In this document: piece by piece, positions 17,148 through 26,236 of the stretch
Numbering within the stretch: the stretch's first letter is position 1
Layout of the letters: each line of letters starts with the position of its first letter
From: an uncultured Rubrobacteraceae bacterium
GTDB lineage: Bacteria; Actinomycetota; Rubrobacteria; Rubrobacterales; Rubrobacteraceae
Assembly: GCA_902806065.1 (NCBI GenBank)
Contig: CADCVE010000090.1
Span: forward strand, 1-64,000
Length of the DNA: 64,000 nt
Direction: 5' to 3'
Notes under the pieces: generated by a model
What the model was told of the DNA's origin: nothing
Seen by the model: the letters and a program-made list of their open reading frames with translations, nothing else
The model's database searches: none
Translations under genes and position numbers: made by a program

Positions 17148-18031
17148 CCTATCCTATGGCCGGACCACTCTTCGATAAGCGTCAGCAGGGCGGAGTGGTC
17201 CCACTCGCTACGCCCCCTGGCTATCAGGGCGCCGAACATCTGGTCCACGATCGCCGTGACCGGCAGGGGGACTCCGAACTCCTTGCCGGCGTCGAGGGCT
17301 ATACCGAGGTCTTTGCGGTGGAACTCAGCCTTTCCGCCCGGCTCGAAGTCGTGGTAGAGGAACTTCTCCCTCTTGACCTGCATGATGCTGTTGGCGGCTA
17401 GTCCCCCGGAGAGGACGTCCAGGACCTGCGCCGGGTCCACCCCGGCCTTTGAACCGAGCACCAGGGCTTCGGAGACGGCCTCGATCACCAGCGCGACTAC
17501 GATCTGGTTGCACGCCTTCACGGTCTGGCCAGCCCCACTCTCTCCGACGTGCGTGACCGTCTTGCCCATAGCTTCAAAGAGAGGCTTCGCCCGCCCGAAG
17601 TCTTCCTCGCTCCCGCCGACCATGATCGAGAGCGTCCCGTCCGCGGCTCCGACGTCACCCCCGCTCACCGGAGCATCGAGCATACCTACCCCTTGCTCCC
17701 GGGCGGACGCGGCTAACTCCCGGGCGAGGACCGGAGAACTGGTGCTCATGTCCACGAGGAGCGAGCCTTCTCCCGCACCCTCTAGCAGCCCATCTTCCCC
17801 GGCTACGACCTCCCGCACCACGGGCGGGTCCGAAAGCATGGTAAAGACGATCCCGCAACTCTCCGCTACCTCCCGAGGACTCCCGGCGACTTCCGCTCCC
17901 TCGGATGTCAACTCCTCGGCCTTGCCTCGGCTCCGGTTGTGAACCACCAATCGGTAGCCCGCTTTCATCAGGTTGCTAGCCATGGGCTGGCCCATGATCC
18001 CGAGCCCTACAAAGCCAATTCTCCGGGACAT
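17144..18031 (-). CDS. 3-hydroxyisobutyrate dehydrogenase-family NAD(P)-dependent oxidoreductase
   Basis: A 295-residue beta-hydroxyacid dehydrogenase. The N-terminal Rossmann motif is [22 protein letters not shown]; the substrate loop is [22 protein letters not shown]; the catalytic Lys lies in GQTVKACNQ and the C-terminal helix block is [18 protein letters not shown]. This resembles tartronate semialdehyde (2-hydroxy-3-oxopropionate) reductase as well as 3-HIBADH, and sequence alone does not decide. GGGAGAG precedes ATG 18031. A decayed relative seems to lie near 24.4 kb. Confidence 0.88.
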   Translation of the reverse strand: MSRRIGFVGLGIMGQPMASNLMKAGYRLVVHNRSRGKAEELTSEGAEVAGSPREVAESCGIVFTMLSDPPVVREVVAGEDGLLEGAGEGSLLVDMSTSSPVLARELAASAREQGVGMLDAPVSGGDVGAADGTLSIMVGGSEEDFGRAKPLFEAMGKTVTHVGESGAGQTVKACNQIVVALVIEAVSEALVLGSKAGVDPAQVLDVLSGGLAANSIMQVKREKFLYHDFEPGGKAEFHRKDLGIALDAGKEFGVPLPVTAIVDQMFGALIARGRSEWDHSALLTLIEEWSGHRIG

Positions 18032-18132
18032 TGCTCTCCCTTGTGTGGTTTTCGAGTCCTACACGCTCATTCTGAAGGACCGTGGAGCCTCCCGCCGTAT
18101 GCAGTGATCACACTCCAGGGTAGAATCGGATG

Positions 18133-19017
18133 GTGAAAGAAGAGAAAGGCAGGGCGGCTGCGATAACGGAGGTCGCCTTGATCTTTGCCGCCATCTTCTG
18201 GGGCCTGAACTTCGCCGCTACGAAATACGCCGCAGACTTCCTACCACAACTCTTTATCGTGGCGTTCCGGTTTATCGTGGGCGGGCTCTTGCTACTTCTC
18301 GTCCTCCGCCTCCTCGAACCGCAGAGCAGGCTGAGACGCAAGGACGTCCTCCCCATGATGGGCCTGGGTCTCTTCGGCATTGGGGCGGCTCAAACAGGTT
18401 TCACCTACGGTGTGAGCCTCACGAGCGCCGCCAGCACCGGACTGGTATTCGCGACCGCGCCCGTGTGGGGCATGCTTCTCGGGTTCTTCCTCGGGCAGGA
18501 GCGGCCTACCCGGAGGGGTATCCTCGGGGTTATGCTGTGCATCATGGGGGTCACGGCTGTGTTCTATGGTGGGTTGGGGAGTGAGGAGGACAGCCTTGTC
18601 GGGGACTTTATTATCCTGGTCGCCGCGCTGTGCGTCGGTGGATATACCGTTTTGAGCATGCGAATGCTCGAACATCATTCGCCGCTCGCGGTCGCCACCT
18701 ACCCGACCCTCTTCGGCGGTCCGGCCGTTCTGATCCTCTCGTTGCCCTCCCTTCCGGCCGTGGAGTGGGGGAGCCTGGGATTCGGTCCCTGGGCGGCTTT
18801 GGTTTATTCGGCCGTCTTCGCCACGGCCTTTGCCTTCGCAGCCTGGCAGCGGGGCATCAGCCGAATCGGAGCGAACCGGGTGCTCGTGTATCAGTATCTC
18901 ATCACCCTCACGGGAGTAAGCTCCGGTGTGATCTTCTTCGGCGAGAATATCGGACCCGATAAGATCCTCGGTGGGGCAATCATCCTCCTCGGCGTCTACC
19001 TCGCCCGGCGACAGTAA
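18133..19017 (+). CDS. EamA/DMT-family transporter
   Basis: A ten-helix drug/metabolite transporter with two EamA repeats (about residues 10-145 and 155-290). The first repeat begins AAIFWGLNFAATKYAA and the second VAALCVGGYTVLSMR. The substrate is unknown; such proteins export amino acids, nucleobases or other metabolites. Two starts are possible: ATG 18130 and GTG 18133. A TAGAAT element at 18121-18126 is 6 nt before the GTG, the leaderless spacing seen for psuG and rarA, so GTG is preferred. Confidence 0.85.
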   Translation: MKEEKGRAAAITEVALIFAAIFWGLNFAATKYAADFLPQLFIVAFRFIVGGLLLLLVLRLLEPQSRLRRKDVLPMMGLGLFGIGAAQTGFTYGVSLTSAASTGLVFATAPVWGMLLGFFLGQERPTRRGILGVMLCIMGVTAVFYGGLGSEEDSLVGDFIILVAALCVGGYTVLSMRMLEHHSPLAVATYPTLFGGPAVLILSLPSLPAVEWGSLGFGPWAALVYSAVFATAFAFAAWQRGISRIGANRVLVYQYLITLTGVSSGVIFFGENIGPDKILGGAIILLGVYLARRQ

Positions 19018-19045
19018 AAAACGGTTACGTCCCGGCGTCCCTGTT

Positions 19046-20470
19046 TTACGGATTCAAGGACGGATGTTCTCTCCAGAAGCCGGTAGATTCTTCAAAGGCG
19101 TGAGCTAGTTGCAGCACGCCGAGGTCGTCCCGGTGGCGGCCCACGATCTGGACGCCAATCGGCAGCCCCTCGGGCGTGAAGCCGCTGGGCACCGAGATCG
19201 CGGGTAGCCCGGTGACCGTGACGTAGTAGCAAGACCTCATCCAGTCTATGTACGTCTCCATCGCCTCCCCATTTATCTCGGTAACGTAGCGCTGCTTCAC
19301 GTCAAACGGCGGCATCTGGCTTACCGGCAGGATCAAGAACTCGTAACTCTCCATAAAGGCACGCACCCGATGATATAGCTCGGCCCGCTTGCGCTCGGCC
19401 TCTCCTATCTGTGGCCCGCTCAGCCGCCGACCTTCCTCTATATTCCACACTACGGTATCTTTCATCTCATCCCGGTGAGTGTCGAGCAGCCCGCCGTATG
19501 CCAGCTCGAAGCGCCACGCCCGTAGGACCTTGAAGACTTCGTCCGCGTCCCGGAAGTCCGGCTCGGCATCCTCCACTACGCAGCCCAAAGATTCGAAGAC
19601 ATGCCGCTGACCGTCGAGCACCTGCGTCACCACGCCGTCTACCGGAAGACCTCCCAGGTCACGGCTCCAGGCCACGCGTACCCCATCGAAGTCGCGTTCC
19701 AGGGGCCGGGAGAAGATGTTGCCAGGCTCGGTGATGGAGATAGGTGAGCGCGGGTCCGGGCCGGAGATAGCGCCGAGCATAAGTGCCGCGTCCCGCACCG
19801 TGCGCGCCATGGGACCATCGACGGCGAGCGCCCACGGCGCGATGTCCGGCCACGTCGGGACTCTGCCGGGGGAGGGACGGAAGCCCACCACGTTGCAGAA
19901 GGACGCCGGGTTTCGCAGGGAACCGCCCATGTCGCTACCGTCGGCGATGGGCAGCATGCCGCATGCGAGGGCGGCCGCCGCCCCGCCGCTGCTACCACCA
20001 CACGTTTTCGTTGGGTCATAGGGGTTGAGGGTCTCGCCAAAGACCTCGTTGTAGGTCTGGGAGCCAGCGCCGAACTCGGGGGTGTTCGTCTTGCCGAGCG
20101 AGATGGCGCCCGCTCCCTTGAGGCGTTCCACGATCAGGGCGTCCTCCTCTGGAACGAAGTCCGCGAAGACGTGGGAACCGAAAGTGGTGCGGACACCTCT
20201 CGTCGGGACCAGGTCCTTGTGTGCAACCGGCAGCCCGTGCAGCGGCCCAACCTCCTCACCGCGCGCGAGTGCATCGTCCGCCGCGCGGGCCTCCCGCATG
20301 GCCGTCTCGGGGGTAAGCGTGACTATGGCGTTCACCTGCGGGTTGGTCCGCTCGATGCGATCCAGATGCGCCTCCACCACCTCGCTGGCGGACAGTTCTC
20401 CAGCGCGCATATGAGCGGTCAACTGAGTGGCCGTTAGAAAGCAAATCTCCGAACCTGGTATGTCTGACAT
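19046..20470 (-). CDS. Amidase signature-family amidohydrolase
   Basis: A 474-residue amidase related to GatA and fatty-acid or aryl-amidases. The Ser-Ser-Lys triad is visible: Lys in VAHKDLVPTRG, the glycine/serine stretch TCGGSSGGAAAALACGMLPIADGSDMGGSLRNPA, and the nucleophilic Ser in DMGGSLR. The C-terminal part ends with GLPIGVQIVGRHRDD typical of the family. GAGAGGAG lies upstream of ATG 20470. No gatB or gatC neighbour exists, so it is probably catabolic rather than tRNA-dependent. Its substrate is unknown. Confidence 0.9.
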   Translation of the reverse strand: MSDIPGSEICFLTATQLTAHMRAGELSASEVVEAHLDRIERTNPQVNAIVTLTPETAMREARAADDALARGEEVGPLHGLPVAHKDLVPTRGVRTTFGSHVFADFVPEEDALIVERLKGAGAISLGKTNTPEFGAGSQTYNEVFGETLNPYDPTKTCGGSSGGAAAALACGMLPIADGSDMGGSLRNPASFCNVVGFRPSPGRVPTWPDIAPWALAVDGPMARTVRDAALMLGAISGPDPRSPISITEPGNIFSRPLERDFDGVRVAWSRDLGGLPVDGVVTQVLDGQRHVFESLGCVVEDAEPDFRDADEVFKVLRAWRFELAYGGLLDTHRDEMKDTVVWNIEEGRRLSGPQIGEAERKRAELYHRVRAFMESYEFLILPVSQMPPFDVKQRYVTEINGEAMETYIDWMRSCYYVTVTGLPAISVPSGFTPEGLPIGVQIVGRHRDDLGVLQLAHAFEESTGFWREHPSLNP

Positions 20471-20499
20471 GCTGTCTCCTCTCTCGTGGGTACAACATA

Positions 20500-20755
20500 G
20501 CCGGACGTTGCCCCGGCCGTCAAACCCGGTGAGACGTGCCCCGCGCCAGCGCCTATGCGAAGATGGGGCGCTACTGGCTGGTGGTGAGAGAGGGAAGATG
20601 GGTTCTGCAAAGGTGGTCCGACCTCTTATAGAGAAGCGTGCTTCAGTCGCCTTACTCGGACGCTTTCGGGAGACATCCGGGTTTCGGGCCGGAGGATTAC
20701 GAGAAACTCGTAGCGGACGAAGTCTGTGAACTCGACTTTCAGAAAGGCATATAGT
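20500..20755 (+). other. Intergenic region with a possible gene remnant
   Basis: Plus-strand codons around 20650-20754 read YSDAFGRHPGFGPEDYEKLV and ADEVCELDFQKGI then a TAG, a protein-like string without a start. I do not recognise the family. It may be the tail of a decayed gene. Confidence 0.25.
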
Positions 20756-22006
20756 GTGGATGGGCTACGGTTAGTCAAAGTCCGGCAACACTTCGAGGCG
20801 CCGGTAGTGGAAGACCTCGCTGGAGAGGTTCGCGCAGAGCTCCAGCGCCTCATAGGCTCGCACACTCTAGTGTCCGGTTCGCGTATTGGCATCACCGCCG
20901 GTAGCCGGGGTGTGAGCGACGCCGTCGAGGTTTACCGCGCCGCCGTGGAGACGCTGAGAGAAGAGGGCCACGAGCCGTTCCTCTTCGCGTCGATGGGGAG
21001 CCACGGTCGGGGGACGGCGGAGGGACAGCGGGACCTGTTGCGCTCCCTCGGCGTGACTGAGGAGAAGGTCGGGGCGCCGGTCCTGTGCTCGGATGAGGTA
21101 GTGGAGGTGGGGGAGACCGGAGCGCCTCTCGCGGGGCTGCCGGTGTATGCGGCCAGGGAGGCAGCGGAGGCGGATGGGGTGTTGGCGGTCAATCGAGTCA
21201 AGCCGCACACCTCCTTCCACGGTCCCTACGAGAGCGGTCTGATGAAGATGCTCGCGGTCGGCATGGGCCGCGCGAACGGCGCCTCGATGGTCCACCGTCT
21301 CGGCTGGAGTTCGATGGTCGAAGCCATCGAGGCCATAGGCGGAGTCGTAATGGAGAAGTTGCCGATAATTGGCGGCCTCGCCATAGTCGAGAACGCCCGC
21401 GAAGAGACCGCGATGCTAAAGGGTCTGACTGCCGCAGACCTGCCGGAAGGCGAGACGCCGCTCCTGGAGCTGGCACGTGACTACATGCCGTCCCTGCCGG
21501 TAAAGGACCTCGACCTCTGCGTGGTCCGTGAGATGGGAAAGAACTACAGCGGTACCGGGATGGACACGAACATCATCGGACGCCTGCGCCTGCAGGGTCT
21601 CCCCGAGCCAACGCAACCGTACATACAGTACCTCGCCGTTCTCGACCTCTCCGAAGCCTCGCACGGCAACGCCACCGGCGTCGGCCTCGCGGACTTCGTG
21701 ACGGAGAGGCTGGCCGCGAAGGTCGACCGCGAGGCGACCTACCTCAACTGCCTGACCAGCGGCGGTCCCATCCGCGCCGCGGTGCCCATGACCCTCGAAG
21801 ACGACGAGGCGCTCTTCGAGGCCGTGTGGAAGGCTTTGAAGCCGGAGCGGTTGGATGAGGTTCGTATGGTAATCATCGACGACACACTGCACCTGGAAGA
21901 GGCGTGGGTCTCCGAGAGTTTGTTGGACGAGCTGGAGGACGGGGCCGAGGTAGTCGGCGAGCCGTTCACGCTGGGGTTCGACCCCGAAGGCCGGATGCTC
22001 CTGTAG
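20756..22006 (+). CDS. LarA-like (DUF2088) nickel-pincer isomerase-family protein
   Basis: A 416-residue protein related to lactate racemase LarA. Similar features include an Asn-Arg-Val-Lys-Pro-His motif (NRVKPHTSFHGPYESG) and a Lys in GLMKMLAVGMG, at positions where the family carries a Ni-binding His and the cofactor-linked Lys; a further His-rich stretch is FASMGSHGRGT. This fits the nickel-pincer cofactor-dependent isomerase group rather than true lactate racemase. No larB, larC or larE is in the window. GTG 20756 is chosen because AGAAAGG lies 9 nt upstream; the frame extends to GTG 20726. It sits beside an amidase, MFS symporter and cyclase-like hydrolase, so it may act on an unusual hydroxyacid. 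Confidence 0.6.
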   Translation: MDGLRLVKVRQHFEAPVVEDLAGEVRAELQRLIGSHTLVSGSRIGITAGSRGVSDAVEVYRAAVETLREEGHEPFLFASMGSHGRGTAEGQRDLLRSLGVTEEKVGAPVLCSDEVVEVGETGAPLAGLPVYAAREAAEADGVLAVNRVKPHTSFHGPYESGLMKMLAVGMGRANGASMVHRLGWSSMVEAIEAIGGVVMEKLPIIGGLAIVENAREETAMLKGLTAADLPEGETPLLELARDYMPSLPVKDLDLCVVREMGKNYSGTGMDTNIIGRLRLQGLPEPTQPYIQYLAVLDLSEASHGNATGVGLADFVTERLAAKVDREATYLNCLTSGGPIRAAVPMTLEDDEALFEAVWKALKPERLDEVRMVIIDDTLHLEEAWVSESLLDELEDGAEVVGEPFTLGFDPEGRMLL

Positions 22007-22100
22007 GCTAGGTGAGTACCCGGCACTGGACCAAGTAGCCGCGGAAATCGCAACATGCAAGAATGTGCGCGTTGGGGAAACGTGCGAAAGGAGGAATCGA

Positions 22101-23522
22101 ATGGCAACCGCAGCTAGCGGACAACAGGAGAGCCTGGAACCTCGAGCCAGGAACGCAATCCGGGGGGCGTTCTTTGGTTTCTTTGTCGATATGTTCGACA
22201 TCTATCTGCCGATAGTGGTCTTGGCGCCCGCTCTGATCTACTTCGTCGCGCCCGAGATGGGTACGCTCGAGAAATCGGTAGTCTCTGGTACGATCTTCGC
22301 GGCGACACTTCTCGGCCGACCCATAGGGTCCATTATCTTCGGCCACTTCGCGGACTCGATAGGCAGGAAACGCACCACGATCATATCCGTGAGCGGCTTC
22401 GGCGTGGTGACGCTGCTCATAGCCCTGCTGCCGGGATACCAGCAGTGGGGCATAACGGCGGTGATCCTCCTCATCGTTCTGCGTCTGGTGGACGGCGTCT
22501 TCCTGGGCGGGGAGTACACCTCGGCGAACCCGCTGGCTATGGAGTACTCTCCCAAGGAGAAGCGCGGATTCTACAGCGCGGTCATCATGAGTGGCTACCC
22601 GCTGGCCTTCGCCGCAATCTCCGCGATTACGACGGTCCTGCTCCTCTTTATACCGGCCGGCGACATAAACTCGCCCTACGTGCAGTGGGGTTGGAGGATA
22701 CCTTTCGTCATCGGGTCCCTCCTCGCCTTCGCCCTCGTCTTCTACTACGTCCGCTTCGTGGATGAGTCGGAGATCTTCGAAGAAAGCGGGGGCGGCGGCT
22801 CTCCCCTCAGGCAGTTATTCACCGAGCGGGAAAACCTGATGAGCTTCCTGCAGGTCTTCGTGCTGATGACCGGCTTCTGGTTGACGCTGCAAACGGTCGC
22901 GGCAATCCTCCCGAGCCTGCTTGGCAGCCAGGTTGGTCTCTCCCAGACGAACACCACGATAACGCTCGTCGTATCCAACGTCGTGCTAGTCGGGGGCTAC
23001 ATCGCCTCCGGGGTGATCAGCCAACGCGTAGGACGCCGGAACTTCATGATCGTGTACGGTCTTGTCGCGGCGGTGGTCGGCACCTTCCTCTACTACCTGC
23101 TGTTGAGCTCGCCGCCGCAGAACCTTTTCCTTGTCATCCTGCTAACGACGATAATCACCCTCCTGGTCGTCTCGTGCTGGGGCATAACGACCGCCTACAT
23201 CAACGAGCGCTTCCAGACCGGCATCCGGGCCTCGGCCTTCGGCATCGGCTACAGCCTCGCGGTGGTCCTCCCCTCGCTGTATGCCTACTATCAGGCAGGT
23301 CTGGCGGCTTTCATGCCTTTCGAGTACACAGTGCTCGTTCTCCTGGCGCTAGGTTCTCTTCTAATGGTCGTAGGAGCATTGTGGGGGCCCGAGACCAAAG
23401 ACGTAGACTTCTCCTCGGAAGTCGACGTTGAGGCGACCGGAGCCGGTGACCGGGCACCCGATACCTCTCCGACCGAGCCGCGAACGGCTCCCGGCTCCGG
23501 TGGCACGCTTGGCAGCTCTTGA
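22101..23522 (+). CDS. MFS transporter, metabolite:H+ symporter-like
   Basis: A 473-residue 12-helix major facilitator. The loop 2-3 signature is GHFADSIGRKRT and the TM4 region reads RLVDGVFLGGEYTSANPLAMEYSPKEKRG, typical of the MHS/sugar-acid symporter group (ShiA, KgtP, ProP-like). The tail of about 40 residues is acidic and Pro/Gly-rich. AAAGGAGG precedes ATG 22101, which fixes the start within a longer frame. It lies between the LarA-like gene and a cyclase, so it may import the carboxylate substrate of that pathway. Confidence 0.88.
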   Translation: MATAASGQQESLEPRARNAIRGAFFGFFVDMFDIYLPIVVLAPALIYFVAPEMGTLEKSVVSGTIFAATLLGRPIGSIIFGHFADSIGRKRTTIISVSGFGVVTLLIALLPGYQQWGITAVILLIVLRLVDGVFLGGEYTSANPLAMEYSPKEKRGFYSAVIMSGYPLAFAAISAITTVLLLFIPAGDINSPYVQWGWRIPFVIGSLLAFALVFYYVRFVDESEIFEESGGGGSPLRQLFTERENLMSFLQVFVLMTGFWLTLQTVAAILPSLLGSQVGLSQTNTTITLVVSNVVLVGGYIASGVISQRVGRRNFMIVYGLVAAVVGTFLYYLLLSSPPQNLFLVILLTTIITLLVVSCWGITTAYINERFQTGIRASAFGIGYSLAVVLPSLYAYYQAGLAAFMPFEYTVLVLLALGSLLMVVGALWGPETKDVDFSSEVDVEATGAGDRAPDTSPTEPRTAPGSGGTLGSS

Positions 23523-23530
23523 GCTACCTT

Positions 23531-23567
23531 TCCGGGCGGGCCGATTCATTGGCTCGGTCCGCCCGGA
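23531..23567 (+). terminator. Hairpin after the MFS gene
   Basis: TCCGGGCGGGCCGA pairs with TCGGTCCGCCCGGA (14 bp including one G-U) around a 9-nt loop, 8 nt after the MFS stop. A T-containing tail (CTTGTTGTCC) follows. Confidence 0.65.
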
Positions 23568-23606
23568 GCCCTTGTTGTCCTTGAATAGCAAAACCGGCGC
23601 ATCAGC

Positions 23607-24419
23607 GTGACAGCCAATACGCGTATCTTCGACCTGGAGCAACCGCGCACCGCGGACATGCCCATTCACCCCGCCCACCAGCAGGCCGGATACTCCTACC
23701 TCCTGCACCGCCACCACGAGGACGAGTACCGGCCCTCGGAGGCCGGACCACGCACCGGCGCCGCCGGAGTCATCATCTGCGGCGAGCACTCGGGTACGCA
23801 CATAGACGCCCTCTGCCACCAGTCCGATGCCCTCATACTCTACGGCGGCGTCTCCGTAGGAGATGTGCAGACCTCCCGCGGCTTCTCCCGGCTCGCCGTC
23901 GAAGAGATACCGCCGATAGTTGCCCCCGGCATCCTCCTCGACGTGGCCGCCAAGGAGGGCGTCGAGTCCCTGGAACCCGGCCACGCCGTCACCGGCACGG
24001 ACCTGGAAGAGTGTTGCCAGCGGCAAGGTGTGAGTATCGAGCCTGGGAGCGTCGTGCTCGTGCGAACCGGCAACGCTCGTTACTGGGACGATGCGGAGCG
24101 TTATCTGGCAGGGCCGGGGATGGACGCTAGCGCGTCGTACTGGGTCGCGGAGAGGCAGGTCCTGGCGGTGGGGGCGGATAACATGGCGTGGGACGTGCCG
24201 GGGGTAAAGGACCCGGACCTCGGGTGCATGCTTCCGGGGCACCTGATCCTGCTGGCAAGACATGGCATCTACATCATCGAAAACCTCGACCTGGAAGAGC
24301 TAGCCTCCTCGGGTCGCCACCACTTCGATTTCTTCTGCGCGCCACTAAAGTTCGTCGGCGCCACCGGCTCCCCGGTCAGCCCGCTCGCGCTCGTCCCCGA
24401 AAACGGTCAGGATAGTTAG
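23607..24419 (+). CDS. Cyclase-family metal-dependent hydrolase
   Basis: A 270-residue protein of the kynurenine formamidase-like/cyclase superfamily. The metal-binding motif HSGTHIDALCH is at 61-71, after a typical N-terminal strand region; the C-terminal part has GVKDPDLGCMLPGHLILLARHGIYIIENLDL, a conserved catalytic-loop region. These enzymes open amide or lactone rings or act on isatin. Substrate is unknown here, but amidase, LarA-like and MFS neighbours suggest a shared catabolic route. The start is GTG 23607. Confidence 0.85.
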   Translation: MTANTRIFDLEQPRTADMPIHPAHQQAGYSYLLHRHHEDEYRPSEAGPRTGAAGVIICGEHSGTHIDALCHQSDALILYGGVSVGDVQTSRGFSRLAVEEIPPIVAPGILLDVAAKEGVESLEPGHAVTGTDLEECCQRQGVSIEPGSVVLVRTGNARYWDDAERYLAGPGMDASASYWVAERQVLAVGADNMAWDVPGVKDPDLGCMLPGHLILLARHGIYIIENLDLEELASSGRHHFDFFCAPLKFVGATGSPVSPLALVPENGQDS

Positions 24420-24429
24420 CGCACGGAGC

Positions 24430-24714
24430 CGAGGCTGGAATTCGTAGGGCTCAGTGAATACAGGAGAGTTCACTTACCGGCGCCTCCTGAATAACGGGTA
24501 CAAAGTATCCATCCACGACGTTGACTTGAAAGCCGTATCGAAGCTCGGCGACACGCAAGCTCGACCCGCTGACGAACTGGAAAGAGAAGTAAGCCTACAT
24601 CGACGAGATGACTAAGAGGCGAGGTTGCGTACTCGATCATTATGCGACTGCCGAGCACGAGCTTGAGGTTTCGCAGGCTATTAACAGGCTCGTGAGTGCT
24701 GCCTACTCACAGTA
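24430..24714 (+). pseudogene. Oxidoreductase remnants (Rossmann-type)
   Basis: One frame gives EFVGLS near 24438, and a shifted frame continues RLLNNGYKVSIHDVDLKAVSKL, reminiscent of the GFxGLGxMGxxMAxNLLxxGYxVxVxD start of 3-hydroxyisobutyrate dehydrogenases such as the one at 17144. A second fragment (24650-24714) reads ATAEHELEVSQAINRLVSAAY then TAG, which looks like the C-terminal tail of a different dehydrogenase-like protein. No intact frame remains. Confidence 0.45.
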
Positions 24715-24781
24715 GGTGCGAGCCGCGCGTAGAATGCCTCCAGGCTATCTTGGCCCATGACCTGGACACGTCCTAGGAGGT

Positions 24782-25690
24782 ATGAAAGCGTTGACGAACC
24801 CCTACGCCTGGCATAACGAGCAGAGCAAGGCGAACTTCGACGAGGTCTACGACCTGCGGGATCCGAGAGGGTACTTCGAGGCCCTCGGCGCCCTCGACTA
24901 CCGGGCGCCCGAGCACGGACGCCGCATCTTTCCCGTACTGTTAAGCGAGATCCAGAGTACCGGTGGTCCTCCCAAAGTGCTCGACCTCTGCTGCTCCTAT
25001 GGCGTGAACGCTGCCCTGCTCAAGCACGACCTGACCCTCGATGACCTCTACGCGCGGTACGCGTCCCGGGATCTGGCCGGTCTCTCCAGCGAGGAGCTAG
25101 CGACCGCCGATGCCACGTTCTACGCGAGCCACAAGAAGACGTCACCGCTGGAGGTCATTGGTGCTGACTCAGCGGCAAATGCTGTCTCCTACGCACTTCG
25201 GGCCGGGCTCCTGGACGCGGGGAGCGCCGAGAACCTGGAGGAGAACGAGCCGACGGAAACGCTACGCCGGGCCGCGTGTGGCGCCGGGCTTGTGACCGTT
25301 ACCGGAGGCGTAGGTTACGTCTGGCAGCGCACCTTCGAGCGCGCGCTCTCCTGCATCGTAAACGGCCCGCAGTCCGGCGGCTTTGGCGCTAGTCACGCGC
25401 CGTGGGTCGCCGCCTTTGCGGTACGCTTCGTGGACTACGCTCCCATCGCCGCCGTGCTCGCTCGTCACGGCCTCGCGACCGAGAAGCTCTCCACTCGCAC
25501 CTTCCCGCAGCGGCGCTTCGAGAACACCGGCGAGCGTGAGCACGTCCTGCGGGAACTCGACGCCGCAGGCATAGACCCCACCGGTAAGGAGGAAGCCGGC
25601 TGGTATCACGCTGACCTATATCTCTCCCGTCCAGTCACGGAAGCCCCGGTGGACGAACTACTGGGCGCGTCGGGGGTACTGGACTATTGA
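24782..25690 (+). CDS. SAM-dependent methyltransferase-like protein
   Basis: A 302-residue protein with a class I methyltransferase-like core: motif I VLDLCCSYGVNAALLK (near residue 65), an acidic post-I loop VIGADSAANAVSYA and a motif-IV-like strand LVTVTGGVGYV. The middle insertion (DDLYARYASRDLAGLSSEEL) is long. The methyl acceptor is unknown. AGGAGG ends only 1 nt before ATG 24782, too close for good initiation; the in-frame TTG at 24791 has 10-nt spacing and may be the true start. Confidence 0.65.
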   Translation: MKALTNPYAWHNEQSKANFDEVYDLRDPRGYFEALGALDYRAPEHGRRIFPVLLSEIQSTGGPPKVLDLCCSYGVNAALLKHDLTLDDLYARYASRDLAGLSSEELATADATFYASHKKTSPLEVIGADSAANAVSYALRAGLLDAGSAENLEENEPTETLRRAACGAGLVTVTGGVGYVWQRTFERALSCIVNGPQSGGFGASHAPWVAAFAVRFVDYAPIAAVLARHGLATEKLSTRTFPQRRFENTGEREHVLRELDAAGIDPTGKEEAGWYHADLYLSRPVTEAPVDELLGASGVLDY

Positions 25691-25806
25691 CGGCCAATCA
25701 GTTGTACGTTCGAGCTACCGGAAGGCGCTTCCCGGAGTCACGGGGTTTATGCGGCGGCGCATGGGGCAAGACTCGTAGCAACGAGGTATCAAGGGAAGGA
25801 GAACCG

Positions 25807-26208
25807 ATGGCGGCGGAAACAGCCGTTACGAGTGGATGGATCGAGGACTTCCGGCGCGCGAGTGACGAGGATGCCGAGCTTCAGGCGCACGGCAGGTACT
25901 ACTCTTGCGCGTATCTGCTGGACATGGAGGAGCACAGCTATCTCGTGCAGATGCACGCGGGCAAGGTCGAGGAGATTCTAGAGGATCCGGGTCCTCTAGA
26001 CGACCGTTACCAGTTCATCATCCGCGCGAGCGCCGAGACATGGCGTGGGTTCGGGCAGGAGACGCCACCACCGATGCACCACGGCATCTTCGCGGCCGCG
26101 TTCCGGACGGACCTGAGCCTTGAAGGTGACCTGCTGGTGCTCATGCAAAACCTGCGTTGCGTAGTCCGGCAGATAGAGCTGCTGCGTCAGACCGGTGTAC
26201 CGGTCTGA
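25807..26208 (+). CDS. SCP2 sterol-transfer-like small protein
   Basis: A 133-residue protein with the length and beta-rich pattern of SCP2/alkyl-sulfatase C-terminal domains (YSCAYLLDMEEHSYLVQMHAGKVEEI, ASAETWRGFGQ, GDLLVLMQNLRCVVRQIELLR). Such domains bind hydrophobic ligands. GGAAGGAG precedes ATG 25807, which was chosen over an upstream GTG-initiated extension. The alpha/beta hydrolase gene starts 28 nt after its stop and both probably share a transcript, so it may present a lipophilic substrate to that hydrolase or to the monooxygenase further on (inference). Confidence 0.6.
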   Translation: MAAETAVTSGWIEDFRRASDEDAELQAHGRYYSCAYLLDMEEHSYLVQMHAGKVEEILEDPGPLDDRYQFIIRASAETWRGFGQETPPPMHHGIFAAAFRTDLSLEGDLLVLMQNLRCVVRQIELLRQTGVPV

Positions 26209-26236
26209 GGAAGACTACGGAGAGGAGAAGAAAAGG

